A DNA stretch of 46,705 nt from Hyphomicrobiales bacterium (GCA_027487245.1 JAIYDY010000083.1:1-46705), one strand, 5' to 3'; positions 18,301-26,528 are shown, counted from the stretch's first letter. The notes: a model not told the origin generated them from the sequence alone. Numbers and translations: made by a program.

Positions 18301-18330
18301 GTGTCATCCCGGCCTCGACCGGGATGACAT
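18301..18330. repeat. REP-like palindrome TGTCATCCCGG / CCGGGATGACA
   Basis: An 11-bp perfect stem (18302-18312 with 18319-18329) with a 6-nt loop CCTCGA lies between dctP and the dehydratase gene. GTCATCCCGG...CCGGGATGAC elements of this kind are scattered in many alphaproteobacterial genomes. Here it may protect the upstream dctP mRNA or attenuate transcription. No T-run follows. Confidence 0.75.
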
Positions 18331-18365
18331 CCCCTTGATGATCCCAGCCCGGACGGCCCCAGCCC

Positions 18366-19571
18366 ATGAAAATCACCCGCCTTGAAACCATCCGTCTGGA
18401 GGAATTCGGCAACATCATCTTCGTGCGCCTGCACACCGATGAAGGCATCACGGGTCTTGGCGAGACCTTCATGGGTCCGAAGGCGGTCGAGGCCTACCTG
18501 CATGAAACCGTCGCGCCAAAGCTGATCGGCGAGGACCCGCTGCGCATCGAGGCAATCAACCTCAAGCTGCGCAACTACCTTGGCTGGCGCTCGGCCGGCG
18601 TCGAGACGCGCGGCAACTCGGCCATCGACATCGCCCTGTGGGATATCTTTGGCAAGGCGCACGGCAAGCCGGTCTGTGACATGCTGGGTGGGCGCACCCG
18701 CGATTCCATCCGCGTCTACAACACCTGCGCCGGCTACAAGTATATCCGCGACAGCCGCGCTCAGGCCGTGGCCAACTGGCATCTGGGTGAACAGGGCGGC
18801 CCCTACGAGGACCTCGAAGGCTTCCTCAACCGGGCCGATGAGGTCGCCCATTCCCTGCTGGAGCAGGGCATCACCGGCATGAAGATCTGGCCCTTCGACA
18901 TCGCCGCCGAACGGACCAATGGCTTCGACATCTCGCCTTCGGAACTGGACACGGCGCTCGAACCTTTCCGCAAGATCAGGAAAGCCGTCGGCGACCGGAT
19001 GGACATCATGGTCGAGTTCCACTCCCTGTGGAGCTTGCCGATGGCCAAACGGCTGGCCGAACGGCTGGCGGAATTCAACACCTACTGGCACGAGGACCCG
19101 TTCCGCCTCGACAACATCGGCGATCTGAAGGACTACGCGCGGCACTCGAAAGCCTGGGTCTGCGCGTCGGAGACGTTGTCCTTCACGCACGCCTTCCGCG
19201 AGTATCTCCAGACGGGCGCTGCCGGCGTCGTGATGCTGGACCTGTCATGGTGTGGCGGGCTGAGCGAGGCACGCAAGATCGCCGGCATGGCGGAAGCCTG
19301 GCACACACCGGTCGCGCCGCATGATTGCACCGGCCCCGTGGTCTATGCCGCCTCGTGCCATTTCTCGCTCTATGCGCCCAACGCCCTGATCCAGGAGAGC
19401 GTGCGGGCCTTCTACACCGGCTGGTATACCGAACTCGTCACCGACCTGCCGGTGGTCGAGGACGGCATGGTGCGCCTCAACAACAAGCCGGGCCTGGGGC
19501 TGGAACTGCTGCCGGACCTGACGCGCCGGGCCGATGCGCGCGTCCGGACCTCGGACGCAGCGAGCCTCTGA
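18366..19571 (+). CDS. enolase-superfamily (mandelate racemase group) acid-sugar dehydratase
   Basis: A 401-residue enzyme with an N-terminal capping domain (about 1-125) and a TIM barrel. Putative metal ligands are Glu217 (VEFHS), Glu243 (WHEDP) and Glu269 (ASETL). Candidate general acid/bases are His219 two residues after the first ligand, as in D-galactonate dehydratase, and His319 (APHDCTGP). The barrel strand that in mandelate racemase carries KxK reads MKIWPFD here. This arrangement fits beta-elimination of water from an aldonate to give a 2-keto-3-deoxy acid. The precise sugar cannot be read from sequence. Upstream TRAP genes and the downstream aldolase support the role. Confidence 0.85.
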   Translation: MKITRLETIRLEEFGNIIFVRLHTDEGITGLGETFMGPKAVEAYLHETVAPKLIGEDPLRIEAINLKLRNYLGWRSAGVETRGNSAIDIALWDIFGKAHGKPVCDMLGGRTRDSIRVYNTCAGYKYIRDSRAQAVANWHLGEQGGPYEDLEGFLNRADEVAHSLLEQGITGMKIWPFDIAAERTNGFDISPSELDTALEPFRKIRKAVGDRMDIMVEFHSLWSLPMAKRLAERLAEFNTYWHEDPFRLDNIGDLKDYARHSKAWVCASETLSFTHAFREYLQTGAAGVVMLDLSWCGGLSEARKIAGMAEAWHTPVAPHDCTGPVVYAASCHFSLYAPNALIQESVRAFYTGWYTELVTDLPVVEDGMVRLNNKPGLGLELLPDLTRRADARVRTSDAASL

Positions 19572-19593
19572 GCACACCCGCCCCCCGAAGCAC

Positions 19594-19632
19594 GCGCGCA
19601 GGTTGGCGCGCCCGAGCGGCCTCGCTTTTTTT
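19594..19632 (+). terminator. weak terminator-like element after the dehydratase gene
   Basis: A GCGCGC/GCGCGC stem (19594-19599 with 19606-19611) is followed by a 4-bp stem CGAG/CTCG and a run of seven T (19626-19632). The last stem is short, so this may be partial termination or chance. Confidence 0.3.
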
Positions 19633-19712
19633 GCATGCCTGATGCCGCGCCGGCCCTATACAGGGCCATGCCTGTAGCGCGATATGAACAGCGCGAAACC
19701 GGAGCCATACCC

Positions 19713-20651
19713 ATGCAAGCCGCTATTTTCAGGGGCACCATCCCTGCCCTGATGACCCCCTGCACCAACCAGCGCCAGCCGGACTTCGGCGCGCTTGTCC
19801 GCAAAGGCAAGGAACTGGTGGAGGCCGGCATGTCGGCCGTCGTTTATTGCGGCTCGATGGGCGACTGGCCCTTGCTGACCGATGAGCAGCGCATGGAAGG
19901 CGTCGAGCAGCTTGTGGGTGCGGGCCTGCCCGTGATTGTCGGCACCGGAGCGCAGAACCCGGCCCGCGCAGCGGCTCTGGCGGCCCACGCGAAGCGGGTC
20001 GGCGCAAAGGGCCTGATGATCATTCCACGTGTGCTGTCGCGCGGGCCTTCGGCCGCCGCCCAGCGCGCCCACTTTGCCGGCATTCTCGAAGCCGCCGTCG
20101 ATCTGCCGTCGGTGATCTACAACAGCCCCTACTATGGCTACGAGACCCGCGCGGACCTGTTCTTCGACCTGCGCGCCAGCTATCCGCACCTGGCCGGGTT
20201 CAAGGAATTCGGTGGTGCAGCTTCCCTGCGCTATGCGGCCGAGCATATCACCGGGCGCGATCCTTCGCTCGCCCTGATGGTCGGCGTCGACACGCAGGTG
20301 GTGCACGGCTTCGTCAATTGTGGCGCAGTCGGCGCCATCACCGGCATCGGCAATGTGCTGCCGCGCGAGGTGCTGCTGCTGGTCGACCTGAGCCTGAAGG
20401 CCGCTGCCGGCGATCCCGTCGCGCGGCGTAGGGCCCTTGAACTCGAACAGGCCCTCGGTGTGCTCTCGTCCTTCGACGAAGGCGCGGACCTGGTCCTCTA
20501 CTACAAATATCTGATGATGCTTGAGGGCAATCCCGAATACGCGCTGCATTTCAATGCCAGCGATGCGCTGTCGGCGAGCCAGCAGCACTACGCGAAGCAG
20601 CAGTTGGCCCTGTTCAAGACCTGGTTCGCCGGCTGGTCGCAGCAGGGCTAA
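19713..20651 (+). CDS. DHDPS/NAL-family aldolase (DapA-like)
   Basis: A 312-residue class I aldolase-fold protein. The Schiff-base lysine is Lys164 (GFKEFGG), the catalytic tyrosine is Tyr136 (YNSPYYG), and the substrate carboxylate loop is CGSMGDWP in place of the GTTGE of true DapA. That loop, and its place beside an acid-sugar dehydratase, favours a 2-keto-3-deoxy-sugar-acid aldolase or dehydratase over lysine biosynthesis. The ATG at 19713 has GGAG nine bases upstream. An in-frame ATG at 19635 would add 26 residues with no family similarity. It ends four bases before the likely start of the glycosyltransferase gene. Confidence 0.88.
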   Translation: MQAAIFRGTIPALMTPCTNQRQPDFGALVRKGKELVEAGMSAVVYCGSMGDWPLLTDEQRMEGVEQLVGAGLPVIVGTGAQNPARAAALAAHAKRVGAKGLMIIPRVLSRGPSAAAQRAHFAGILEAAVDLPSVIYNSPYYGYETRADLFFDLRASYPHLAGFKEFGGAASLRYAAEHITGRDPSLALMVGVDTQVVHGFVNCGAVGAITGIGNVLPREVLLLVDLSLKAAAGDPVARRRALELEQALGVLSSFDEGADLVLYYKYLMMLEGNPEYALHFNASDALSASQQHYAKQQLALFKTWFAGWSQQG

Positions 20652-20655
20652 GGCC

Positions 20656-21792
20656 TTGGCGCGACTGCTGTTCATCGGCACCCAGGACTGGCTCTTCGCC
20701 CGGCATCACCTGCCGCTGGTGCGTGCAGCGCGCGAGCGTGACCACGATGTTGTGGTCGCCGCCGCGGACCATGGTCAAGGAGCGCGCATCGCCGCGGCTG
20801 GCGCGCGCTTCGTTCCGCTCGATCCCGGCCTGTGGCGGAACCATCCGGTCGCCTTTGTGCGCTGCGTCGGCATCCTGCGCCGGATCATGCTGGAACAGGC
20901 CCCTGCGCTGGTCCAGCTCCATGGCGTTCGGGCAGCGCTTGCAGGCTCGGCGGCGGCACGGCTGGCAGCCATTCCCCGGCGCATCGTGTCCGTCAACGGG
21001 CTCGGCATCGTCAGCGCCGGCACCGGCCTGCCCGGGGACGGGGTGCGGGCATTGGCACGGATGCTGACCGGCGCAGCCATGACTGGCGGCACCCGCCTCG
21101 TCTTCGACAATCCTGCCGATGCGGCGGTCCTCGGCCTTGATCCGGCAAACCCGGCGCTTCGCATCACCGGTGGGGCGGGCGTCGATCCGCTGATCCACAT
21201 GCCCGAGCCGATGCCGTGGTCGCCTCCGCTGAAGCTGGCGTTCATCTCGCCGCTGCTCTGGGCCCATGGCCCCGGGCTTGCGGTGGACGCGGTCGCCAAG
21301 GCCCGTGCGGCAGGTGCGGATGTCATGCTCTCGTTGATCGGAGCGCCATGGCCCGCCAGCCGGAAGGCGGTCCCCGAGTCGACCCTCGAAGGCTGGAGCA
21401 GCCAGCCGGGCATTGGCTGGTTTGCGCCAACCACCGACATGGCGCAGGTCTGGCGTCAGCACCATGCCCTGATCCTGCCCTCGGGGGGCGGTGATGGCCT
21501 GCCGGCCATCGCGCTTCAGGCCGCAGCGTCGGCGCGGCCGCTGATTGTTTCGTCCTCGGCAGGTGGCTCGGCCGGCTTCGTGCGCGACGGCGTCGATGGC
21601 CGCGTGGTTGACGGCTCCGATCCGGAAGCGCTGGCGCAGGCGATCATCCAGTTCGCACGCGCCCCGGCGCTGGTCGAGCGCATGGGCCGCTCAGCCCGCG
21701 AACACGTGCTGAACGGCTACACCGAGCGGCAGGTGATGGACGCTTTCAAGCGTCTCTGGGCAGAAATGCTCGACCCGGATCGCCCCGCGTGA
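20656..21792 (+). CDS. glycosyltransferase, GT-B fold (GT4/GT1-like)
   Basis: A protein of about 378 residues. The N-terminal part resembles the acceptor-binding Rossmann domain of EPS/LPS glycosyltransferases (LLFIGTQDWLFARHHLPLVRAARERDHDVVVAA...). The C-terminal nucleotide-sugar part has LPSGGGDGLPAIALQAAASARPLIVSS..GG and VDGSDPEALAQAI. The proposed start is TTG at 20656, where homology starts, with AGGG eight bases upstream. Longer in-frame starts would lie inside the aldolase gene. Donor and acceptor are unknown. It is coupled to the next gene through GTGA (21789-21792). Confidence 0.78.
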   Translation: MARLLFIGTQDWLFARHHLPLVRAARERDHDVVVAAADHGQGARIAAAGARFVPLDPGLWRNHPVAFVRCVGILRRIMLEQAPALVQLHGVRAALAGSAAARLAAIPRRIVSVNGLGIVSAGTGLPGDGVRALARMLTGAAMTGGTRLVFDNPADAAVLGLDPANPALRITGGAGVDPLIHMPEPMPWSPPLKLAFISPLLWAHGPGLAVDAVAKARAAGADVMLSLIGAPWPASRKAVPESTLEGWSSQPGIGWFAPTTDMAQVWRQHHALILPSGGGDGLPAIALQAAASARPLIVSSSAGGSAGFVRDGVDGRVVDGSDPEALAQAIIQFARAPALVERMGRSAREHVLNGYTERQVMDAFKRLWAEMLDPDRPA

Positions 21793-22448
21793 ACGCGATG
21801 GATCACCCCGCGCGCCTTGCCTTCGTGGCGGCTCACACGCGGCTCCTGCCCGTACCGCATGCTCCGGAACTGAGCCTGCACGTCGCAGATGAGGCCACGG
21901 TCTTGTGGCAGAAGACCGAGGACGAACTGGGCGCGATCGGCCTTGCGCCGCCGTTCTGGGCTTTTGCCTGGGCTGGCGGGCAGGCCCTGGCGCGCCATGT
22001 GCTGGACAATCCCGCGCTGGTTGCGGGACATCACGTGCTCGATTTCGCCTCCGGCTCCGGGCTTGTCGCCATTGCCGCCGCCAAAGCCGGCGCGGCACGC
22101 GTCGAGGCAGCCGACATCGACGGCTTTGCCCTCGCGGCGATGGATCTGAATGCGCGCGCCAACAACGTCCGGATCGCGCCCGTGGGCACGGACCAGATTG
22201 GCACGGACCGTGGCTGGCATACGGTGCTCGCCGGCGACATCTGCTACGAGCGCAACCTTGCCGAACGCGTGATGACGTGGCTTGCAGGGCTGGCGGCGCG
22301 CGGCGCCATCGTCCTGATCGGCGATCCGGGCCGCAGTTACCTGCCCACGCAGCGCCTGACGCATCTCGCCACCTATCAGGTGCCGGTCACCCGCGAACTG
22401 GAGGATCGGGACATCAAGGCAACCGGCGTCTGGAGGCTGGATCCGTAA
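21789..22448 (+). CDS. class I SAM methyltransferase, ETF-beta lysine methyltransferase (METTL20)-like
   Basis: A 219-residue protein of methyltransferase family 16. It shows PPFWAFAWAGGQALARHVLDNP, the SAM-binding loop VLDFASGSGLVAIAAAKAGA, an acidic motif VEAADID, and ICYERNLAERV followed by GDPGRSYLP. This pattern resembles bacterial METTL20, which methylates lysines of the electron transfer flavoprotein beta subunit and dampens its interaction with dehydrogenases. The start is GTG at 21789 overlapping the glycosyltransferase stop; ATG 21798 is an alternative. A GC-rich stem (GCCGGC 22460-22465 with 22469-22474) lies between it and the converging patatin gene. Confidence 0.8.
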   Translation: MNAMDHPARLAFVAAHTRLLPVPHAPELSLHVADEATVLWQKTEDELGAIGLAPPFWAFAWAGGQALARHVLDNPALVAGHHVLDFASGSGLVAIAAAKAGAARVEAADIDGFALAAMDLNARANNVRIAPVGTDQIGTDRGWHTVLAGDICYERNLAERVMTWLAGLAARGAIVLIGDPGRSYLPTQRLTHLATYQVPVTRELEDRDIKATGVWRLDP

Positions 22449-22475
22449 GGCAGGTCGCCGCCGGCGGGGCCGGCC

Positions 22476-23498
22476 TCAGCCGAATTCCTTGCGCAGATCG
22501 ATCGTGGCGCGCTGTCCGAGATCATTGAAATGGCGGGCCAGCCAAGCCTTCGCAGCCTTGCGTCCGGCCTCCTTCAGCATCACGAAGAAATCCCATTTGG
22601 CCGTGAGCTTGGACGAGGCATCGAGGTCATCCAGCGCTTCGCTGAGCGCAATGCGGTGCATCAGCACCTTCTTGTAGTCCTTGGTGGAGAGGTTGCCCTT
22701 GTCGACCAGCCTCGCCACGAAGTCGATGGCACGCAGTTCGCGCAGCAAGGTGGCGTTGAAGGTGATCTCGTTCAGCCGGTTCTGGATATCGCGTGGTGTT
22801 GTGGGAACGCCCTTGCGCTCCACGGGGTTGATCTGCACCAGCAGGATGTCATCGGTGCCTGTGCCGTAGAACAGCGGGTAGAGCGCCGGATTGCCCATGT
22901 AGCCGCCATCCCAGTAGGGCACGCCTTCAATCTCGACGGCCTGGAACACAGTCGGCAGGCAGGCCGAAGCCATCACATGGTCGGCCGTGAGGTCCTTGCC
23001 TTCGAAGATCTTGCCCTTGCCCGTTTCCACGTTGGTCGCCGCAATGAAGAGCCGGAACTGCTTGCAGGCCCTGACACGCTCGAAATCGATCTCGCGTTCG
23101 AGAAAATCCTTCAGCGGATTGATGTTCAGCGGGTTGAAATCATACGGGCTTGCCGACTGCTTGAAGAATCCCAGCCAGAAATCGCCGATGCCGAAGCCCC
23201 GGAGAGGCGAGGCCGTGAAGAAGCTGTCGAAGATGGTGCGTTGTGCCGCACTCAGCTTGCCGTCGCTGCTGATCGCCCGCCAGAAGGTTTCGAGGCCCTT
23301 GCGCGCGCCGTCCGGCCCGCCATTCAGCCAGCCATCCGCCATCACCACGGCGTTCATGGCACCGGCACTTGTTCCAGAGATCGCCTCGAAGGCCAGCCGC
23401 CCGTCCTCGATCAGGTGGTCGAGCACGCCCCAGGTGAAGGCGCCATGCGCTCCGCCCCCTTGCAGGGCCAGCGAGATGCGCTTGGCGGGCGTGCTCAT
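22476..23498 (-). CDS. patatin-like phospholipase family protein
   Basis: A 340-residue lipid acyl hydrolase of the RssA/patatin type. The oxyanion loop is GGGAHGAF (residues 14-21), the nucleophile elbow is GTSAG (Ser44), and the catalytic Asp lies in YWDGGYMGNP. No signal peptide is seen, so it is presumably cytosolic. It overlaps the stop of the upstream bdhA gene by ATGA (23495-23498). The coupling to 3-hydroxybutyrate dehydrogenase suggests a role in PHB or acyl-ester turnover; this is inference. Confidence 0.9.
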   Translation of the reverse strand: MSTPAKRISLALQGGGAHGAFTWGVLDHLIEDGRLAFEAISGTSAGAMNAVVMADGWLNGGPDGARKGLETFWRAISSDGKLSAAQRTIFDSFFTASPLRGFGIGDFWLGFFKQSASPYDFNPLNINPLKDFLEREIDFERVRACKQFRLFIAATNVETGKGKIFEGKDLTADHVMASACLPTVFQAVEIEGVPYWDGGYMGNPALYPLFYGTGTDDILLVQINPVERKGVPTTPRDIQNRLNEITFNATLLRELRAIDFVARLVDKGNLSTKDYKKVLMHRIALSEALDDLDASSKLTAKWDFFVMLKEAGRKAAKAWLARHFNDLGQRATIDLRKEFG

Positions 23499-24277
23499 GC
23501 CGCTGTCCAGCCGCCATCGATCGAGATCGTGGTGCCGGTGATCGAGCCTGCCGCATCCGATGCCAGGTAGACGGCGCAGGCCGCGACCTCCTCGATCGAG
23601 ACGAACCGCTTGGTCGGCTGGGCCTTCAGCAGTACGTCGTTGATCACCTGGTCTTTGGTCAGGCCGCGCGCGGCCATGGTGTCCGGGATCTGCCGTTCGA
23701 CCAGCGGTGTCCAGACATAGCCCGGGGCGATGTTGTTGACGGTGATGCCGTCCGTCGCCACTTCGAGCGCCACCGTCTTGGTCAGCCCCATCACCGCATG
23801 CTTGGACGCGACATAGGCCGACTTGAACGGCGAGGCGACGAGGCTGTGCGCGGAGGTGATATCGATGATGCGCCCGAACTTGCGCGCCTTCATGCCGGGC
23901 AAGGCCGCAGCGATGGCGTGGAAGGCCGAGAAGAAGTTGATCCGCATGAGCAGGTCGAGCTTCTCTTCAGGGAAATCCTCGATCGGCGAAACATGCTGGA
24001 TGCCGGCGTTGTTGACCAGGACGTCGACGCTGCCGAGCTCGCTCTCGGCGCGCCTGACCAGATGCCGCACCTCGGCCGTGACGGCCATGTTGGCTGGATC
24101 GAACAGCACCGTGACGCCGCTTGTCTTCGCCAGATCGGCCCGGATGGTCTCGCAGTCAGCAGCCGGCAGACCATTGAGCATGATGTTGCAGCCTTCCGCA
24201 GCCAGTGCCCTGGCGATGCCAAGCCCGATCCCGCTGGTGGAGCCGGTGATGACGGCGTTGCGGCCTTTCAATGACAT
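23495..24277 (-). CDS. bdhA: 3-hydroxybutyrate dehydrogenase
   Basis: A 260-residue short-chain dehydrogenase that oxidises D-3-hydroxybutyrate to acetoacetate with NAD+, the exit step of PHB breakdown. The NAD-binding motif is TGSTSGIGLGIA and the NAG motif is NNAGIQHVSPIEDFP. The catalytic segment is ITSAHSL with YVASKHA, and the C-terminal tail is ITGTTISIDGGWTAA. The IQHV/AHSL blocks are those of the D-beta-hydroxybutyrate dehydrogenase subfamily. ATG 24277 has AGGA about eight bases upstream. A plausible promoter with a PhaR-like site lies about 50 bp upstream. Confidence 0.94.
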   Translation of the reverse strand: MSLKGRNAVITGSTSGIGLGIARALAAEGCNIMLNGLPAADCETIRADLAKTSGVTVLFDPANMAVTAEVRHLVRRAESELGSVDVLVNNAGIQHVSPIEDFPEEKLDLLMRINFFSAFHAIAAALPGMKARKFGRIIDITSAHSLVASPFKSAYVASKHAVMGLTKTVALEVATDGITVNNIAPGYVWTPLVERQIPDTMAARGLTKDQVINDVLLKAQPTKRFVSIEEVAACAVYLASDAAGSITGTTISIDGGWTAA

Positions 24278-24322
24278 GACTTTGGTCCTGACCGTTGGGA
24301 AACGCACTTCCGGAAAACAGAA

Positions 24323-24361
24323 TGCTGCATTGCAAAATAGGGTGTGTTTCGCCGCATGCAA
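24323..24361 (-). promoter_or_regulatory. bdhA promoter with overlapping PhaR-like motif
   Basis: Read on the minus strand, TTGCAT (24361-24356) and TATTTT (24339-24334) are separated by 16 bp. TGCAATGCAGCA (24334-24323) lies immediately at the expected transcript start. It agrees at every position with TGCRNYGCASMA, the motif I recall for Bradyrhizobium PhaR, the PHB regulator. A repressor there would block initiation. The -35 and -10 are only moderate matches. Confidence 0.5.
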
Positions 24362-24388
24362 GCGCCTGGCAGACCAGGGCTTAGCCGT

Positions 24389-25237
24389 TCACACCGCTTC
24401 GACAGCAAAACGGCGGCTCGGATTGACGAACTCGTCCTGCGCGGCAACCGTCAGGATCTCGCGCGATCCGGCCTCTGCCGTGCGCCTGAGCAGGCCGTAA
24501 ATCGAGGCCGCAGCCTGCCCCAGTGCCTCGGCAGCGGAGCGCGACCGGGCGAAATGCACGAAGAACAGCGCCATGATCGCATCGCCGGCACCGTTGACGC
24601 TGATACCGAGCTTGGGCGTGCGCACCAGCCATGCCCCGCTGCCGTCGGCTGCCATCATGTCGATGCAGTCCGGCGGGGTCTCGGACGTGACCATGGAGGT
24701 CAGCAGCACCACCTCCGGCCCGCGCCGTTGAAGAGCCGAGACCGCCAGCTTGGCCTCGGCAAGCGTCGAGACCGGCAAGCCTGTCAGGTATTCAAGCTCG
24801 AACTGGTTCGGTGTCACGAGGTTGGCCATCGGCACCGCCCTGTCCCGCATGAATTCAGGGATGCCGGGACGCACGAAGATGCCGCGACCGACATCGCCGA
24901 TGACAGGATCGCACGCATAGAGCGCAGCAGGATTGGCAGCCTTGACACGCGCAACCGCCGACAGGATGGCGTGGCCGATATCCGATGAACCCATGTAGCC
25001 GGAAATGACGCCCCCGCAGGTGGGCAGGACACCCCGGTCGGCGATGCCATCCATGATCTCGTCGATCATCGAGCCGTCGAAGACGCGGCCCTTCCACGCA
25101 CCATAACCGGTGTGGTTGGAGAACTGCACGGTGTGGATCGGCCAGACCTCACAGCCCAGCCGCTGCATCGGAAACACCGCCGAGGCATTGCCGACATGGC
25201 CATAGGCGACATGGGACTGGATCGAGAGGATGTTCAT
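24389..25237 (-). CDS. pdxY: pyridoxal kinase, PdxY/PdxK type
   Basis: A 282-residue ribokinase-fold kinase that phosphorylates pyridoxal, and possibly pyridoxine, to the 5'-phosphate for B6 salvage. The N-terminus [28 protein letters not shown] and the segment [15 protein letters not shown] are diagnostic for pyridoxal kinases. [14 protein letters not shown] and the C-terminal anion-hole motif [11 protein letters not shown] complete the active site. It lies 190 bp downstream of the ABC substrate-binding gene on the same strand, with a strong hairpin between them. Co-transcription is possible but not certain. Confidence 0.93.
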   Translation of the reverse strand: MNILSIQSHVAYGHVGNASAVFPMQRLGCEVWPIHTVQFSNHTGYGAWKGRVFDGSMIDEIMDGIADRGVLPTCGGVISGYMGSSDIGHAILSAVARVKAANPAALYACDPVIGDVGRGIFVRPGIPEFMRDRAVPMANLVTPNQFELEYLTGLPVSTLAEAKLAVSALQRRGPEVVLLTSMVTSETPPDCIDMMAADGSGAWLVRTPKLGISVNGAGDAIMALFFVHFARSRSAAEALGQAAASIYGLLRRTAEAGSREILTVAAQDEFVNPSRRFAVEAV

Positions 25238-25377
25238 GGTGCTGGCCGAGGCTGGAAGCGGCCCCGGAAGCGAGGCAGGCCGGACCTGTATCAGGCGAAG
25301 GCAGGGAAGGGAAAGGACAAGGCCACGGGCGATGGCCCGCCGCGAGTCGGCTGGCCCGGCGAACGGGGTGCGATGCC

Positions 25378-25413
25378 GCCGGGCCTGTCCACCTTTCGGT
25401 GTTCAGGCCCGGC
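25378..25413 (-). other. long structured hairpin with GAAA tetraloop between ABC operon and pdxY
   Basis: On the minus strand, GCCGGGCCTG and CAGGCCCGGC form a perfect 10-bp stem (25404-25413 with 25378-25387). Inside it CACC-GAAA-GGTG forms a second 4-bp stem, separated by an AA/GA internal loop that could make tandem sheared pairs. There is no U-tract. It begins 15 bp after the stop of the substrate-binding gene, as expected for an intercistronic stabiliser or a Rho-assisted terminator. Confidence 0.7.
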
Positions 25414-25427
25414 AAGCTGGCTGTGGC

Positions 25428-26465
25428 TCAGGCCCCGGCCTTCTGCGCGAATTGCGGGCTGAAGGTCTTGTTCAGGTCGACGGTTGCGTTGGCGAGTTCA
25501 GGGTCGAGCGTCTTCAGCACCTCCAGCATGCTCTTCATGCCGCTTTCGGCGATGATGCCGGTGCGCGAATAGCTCTCCTTGAGCTTGGCGACGGCCTGAA
25601 GATAGACCGCCCGGTCGCCGAGGTGATACTCGGTTGGCACCGTGTCGGCCACCTGGTCGGGCGTGGCGGTCTCCAGCCATTTCAGCGCCTTGACGCAAGC
25701 ATTGACGATGCGCTGCGTGGTTTCGGGGTTCTTCTCGATGAAATCCTGCCGCGAGTAGATCACTGCCGCCGGATTGGAGCCACCGAACAGCGCCCGCGTG
25801 CCGGCTTCGGTGCGGGTGTCGATCAGCGTCGTGATCAGGCCATCGGCCTCCAGCTTCGAGATCACGGGATCAAGGTGCGAGATCGCGTCGACCTGGCCCT
25901 GGATGACGGCCGCAACGGCGCTCGCGCCGCCGCCAATGCCGATGATCGGCGAGTCAGTGGCCTTGAGCCCCGCCTTGACCATGGCAAACTGCACGGTCAG
26001 CGCGGTCGATGAGCCCGGCGCAGTGACGCCCAGCTTCAGGCCCTTGAGATCGGCGACGGTCTTGACCTTGTCAGCCAGCGCCTTGCGCACGGCGATGACG
26101 ATGCCGGGAAAGCGGCCAAGCTCGACCACGGCGCGGATGTCCTGCGCCTTGGCCTGCATACGGATGGTGTGCTCATAAGCGCCTGCCACGACATCGACCG
26201 AACCGCCGACCAGAGCCTGCAGCGAGCGCGCGCCGCCGGCAAAGTCGTTGATCTCGACATCGAGCCCTTCGGCCTTGAACAGCCCGCGACGGTCGGCGAT
26301 CGCCAGCGGCAGGTAATACAGCAGCGCGCGGCCGCCGACCCCGAGCACGACCTTGCTCTTTTCCGGCGCACGCTGGGCCAGTGCCGGCATCGGAAGCACT
26401 GACAATCCGGCCGCACCAATGCCGGCACCAAGCCCGGCCAGAACGGTTCTGCGTTGAATGCTCAT
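25428..26465 (-). CDS. ABC transporter substrate-binding protein, NitT/TauT type
   Basis: A 345-residue periplasmic receptor with a twin-arginine-like leader (SIQRRTVLAGLGAGIGAAGL...ALAQ, about 30 residues). The mature domain has YYLPLAIADRRGLFKAEGLDVEINDFAGGARSLQALVGGSVDVVAG. This is the usual opening of the SsuA/TauA/ThiY-like family, which binds sulfonates, nitrate, bicarbonate, riboflavin or pyrimidine precursors. The ligand is not assignable. ATG 26465 has GGAGG seven bases upstream. It is the third gene of the ATPase-permease-receptor operon. Confidence 0.9.
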   Translation of the reverse strand: MSIQRRTVLAGLGAGIGAAGLSVLPMPALAQRAPEKSKVVLGVGGRALLYYLPLAIADRRGLFKAEGLDVEINDFAGGARSLQALVGGSVDVVAGAYEHTIRMQAKAQDIRAVVELGRFPGIVIAVRKALADKVKTVADLKGLKLGVTAPGSSTALTVQFAMVKAGLKATDSPIIGIGGGASAVAAVIQGQVDAISHLDPVISKLEADGLITTLIDTRTEAGTRALFGGSNPAAVIYSRQDFIEKNPETTQRIVNACVKALKWLETATPDQVADTVPTEYHLGDRAVYLQAVAKLKESYSRTGIIAESGMKSMLEVLKTLDPELANATVDLNKTFSPQFAQKAGA

Positions 26466-26528
26466 GCTGTTTCCTCCGTGTGAAGCCATTTTGGCTCTTG
26501 TTGTGATGGGTCCGCGCACCGCAGGCGA

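Noticed and set aside
25238..25427. Thiamine (THI-box) riboswitch near pdxY and the ABC operon
   Set aside because: The conserved CTGAGA and ACCTGA blocks of the THI element are absent.
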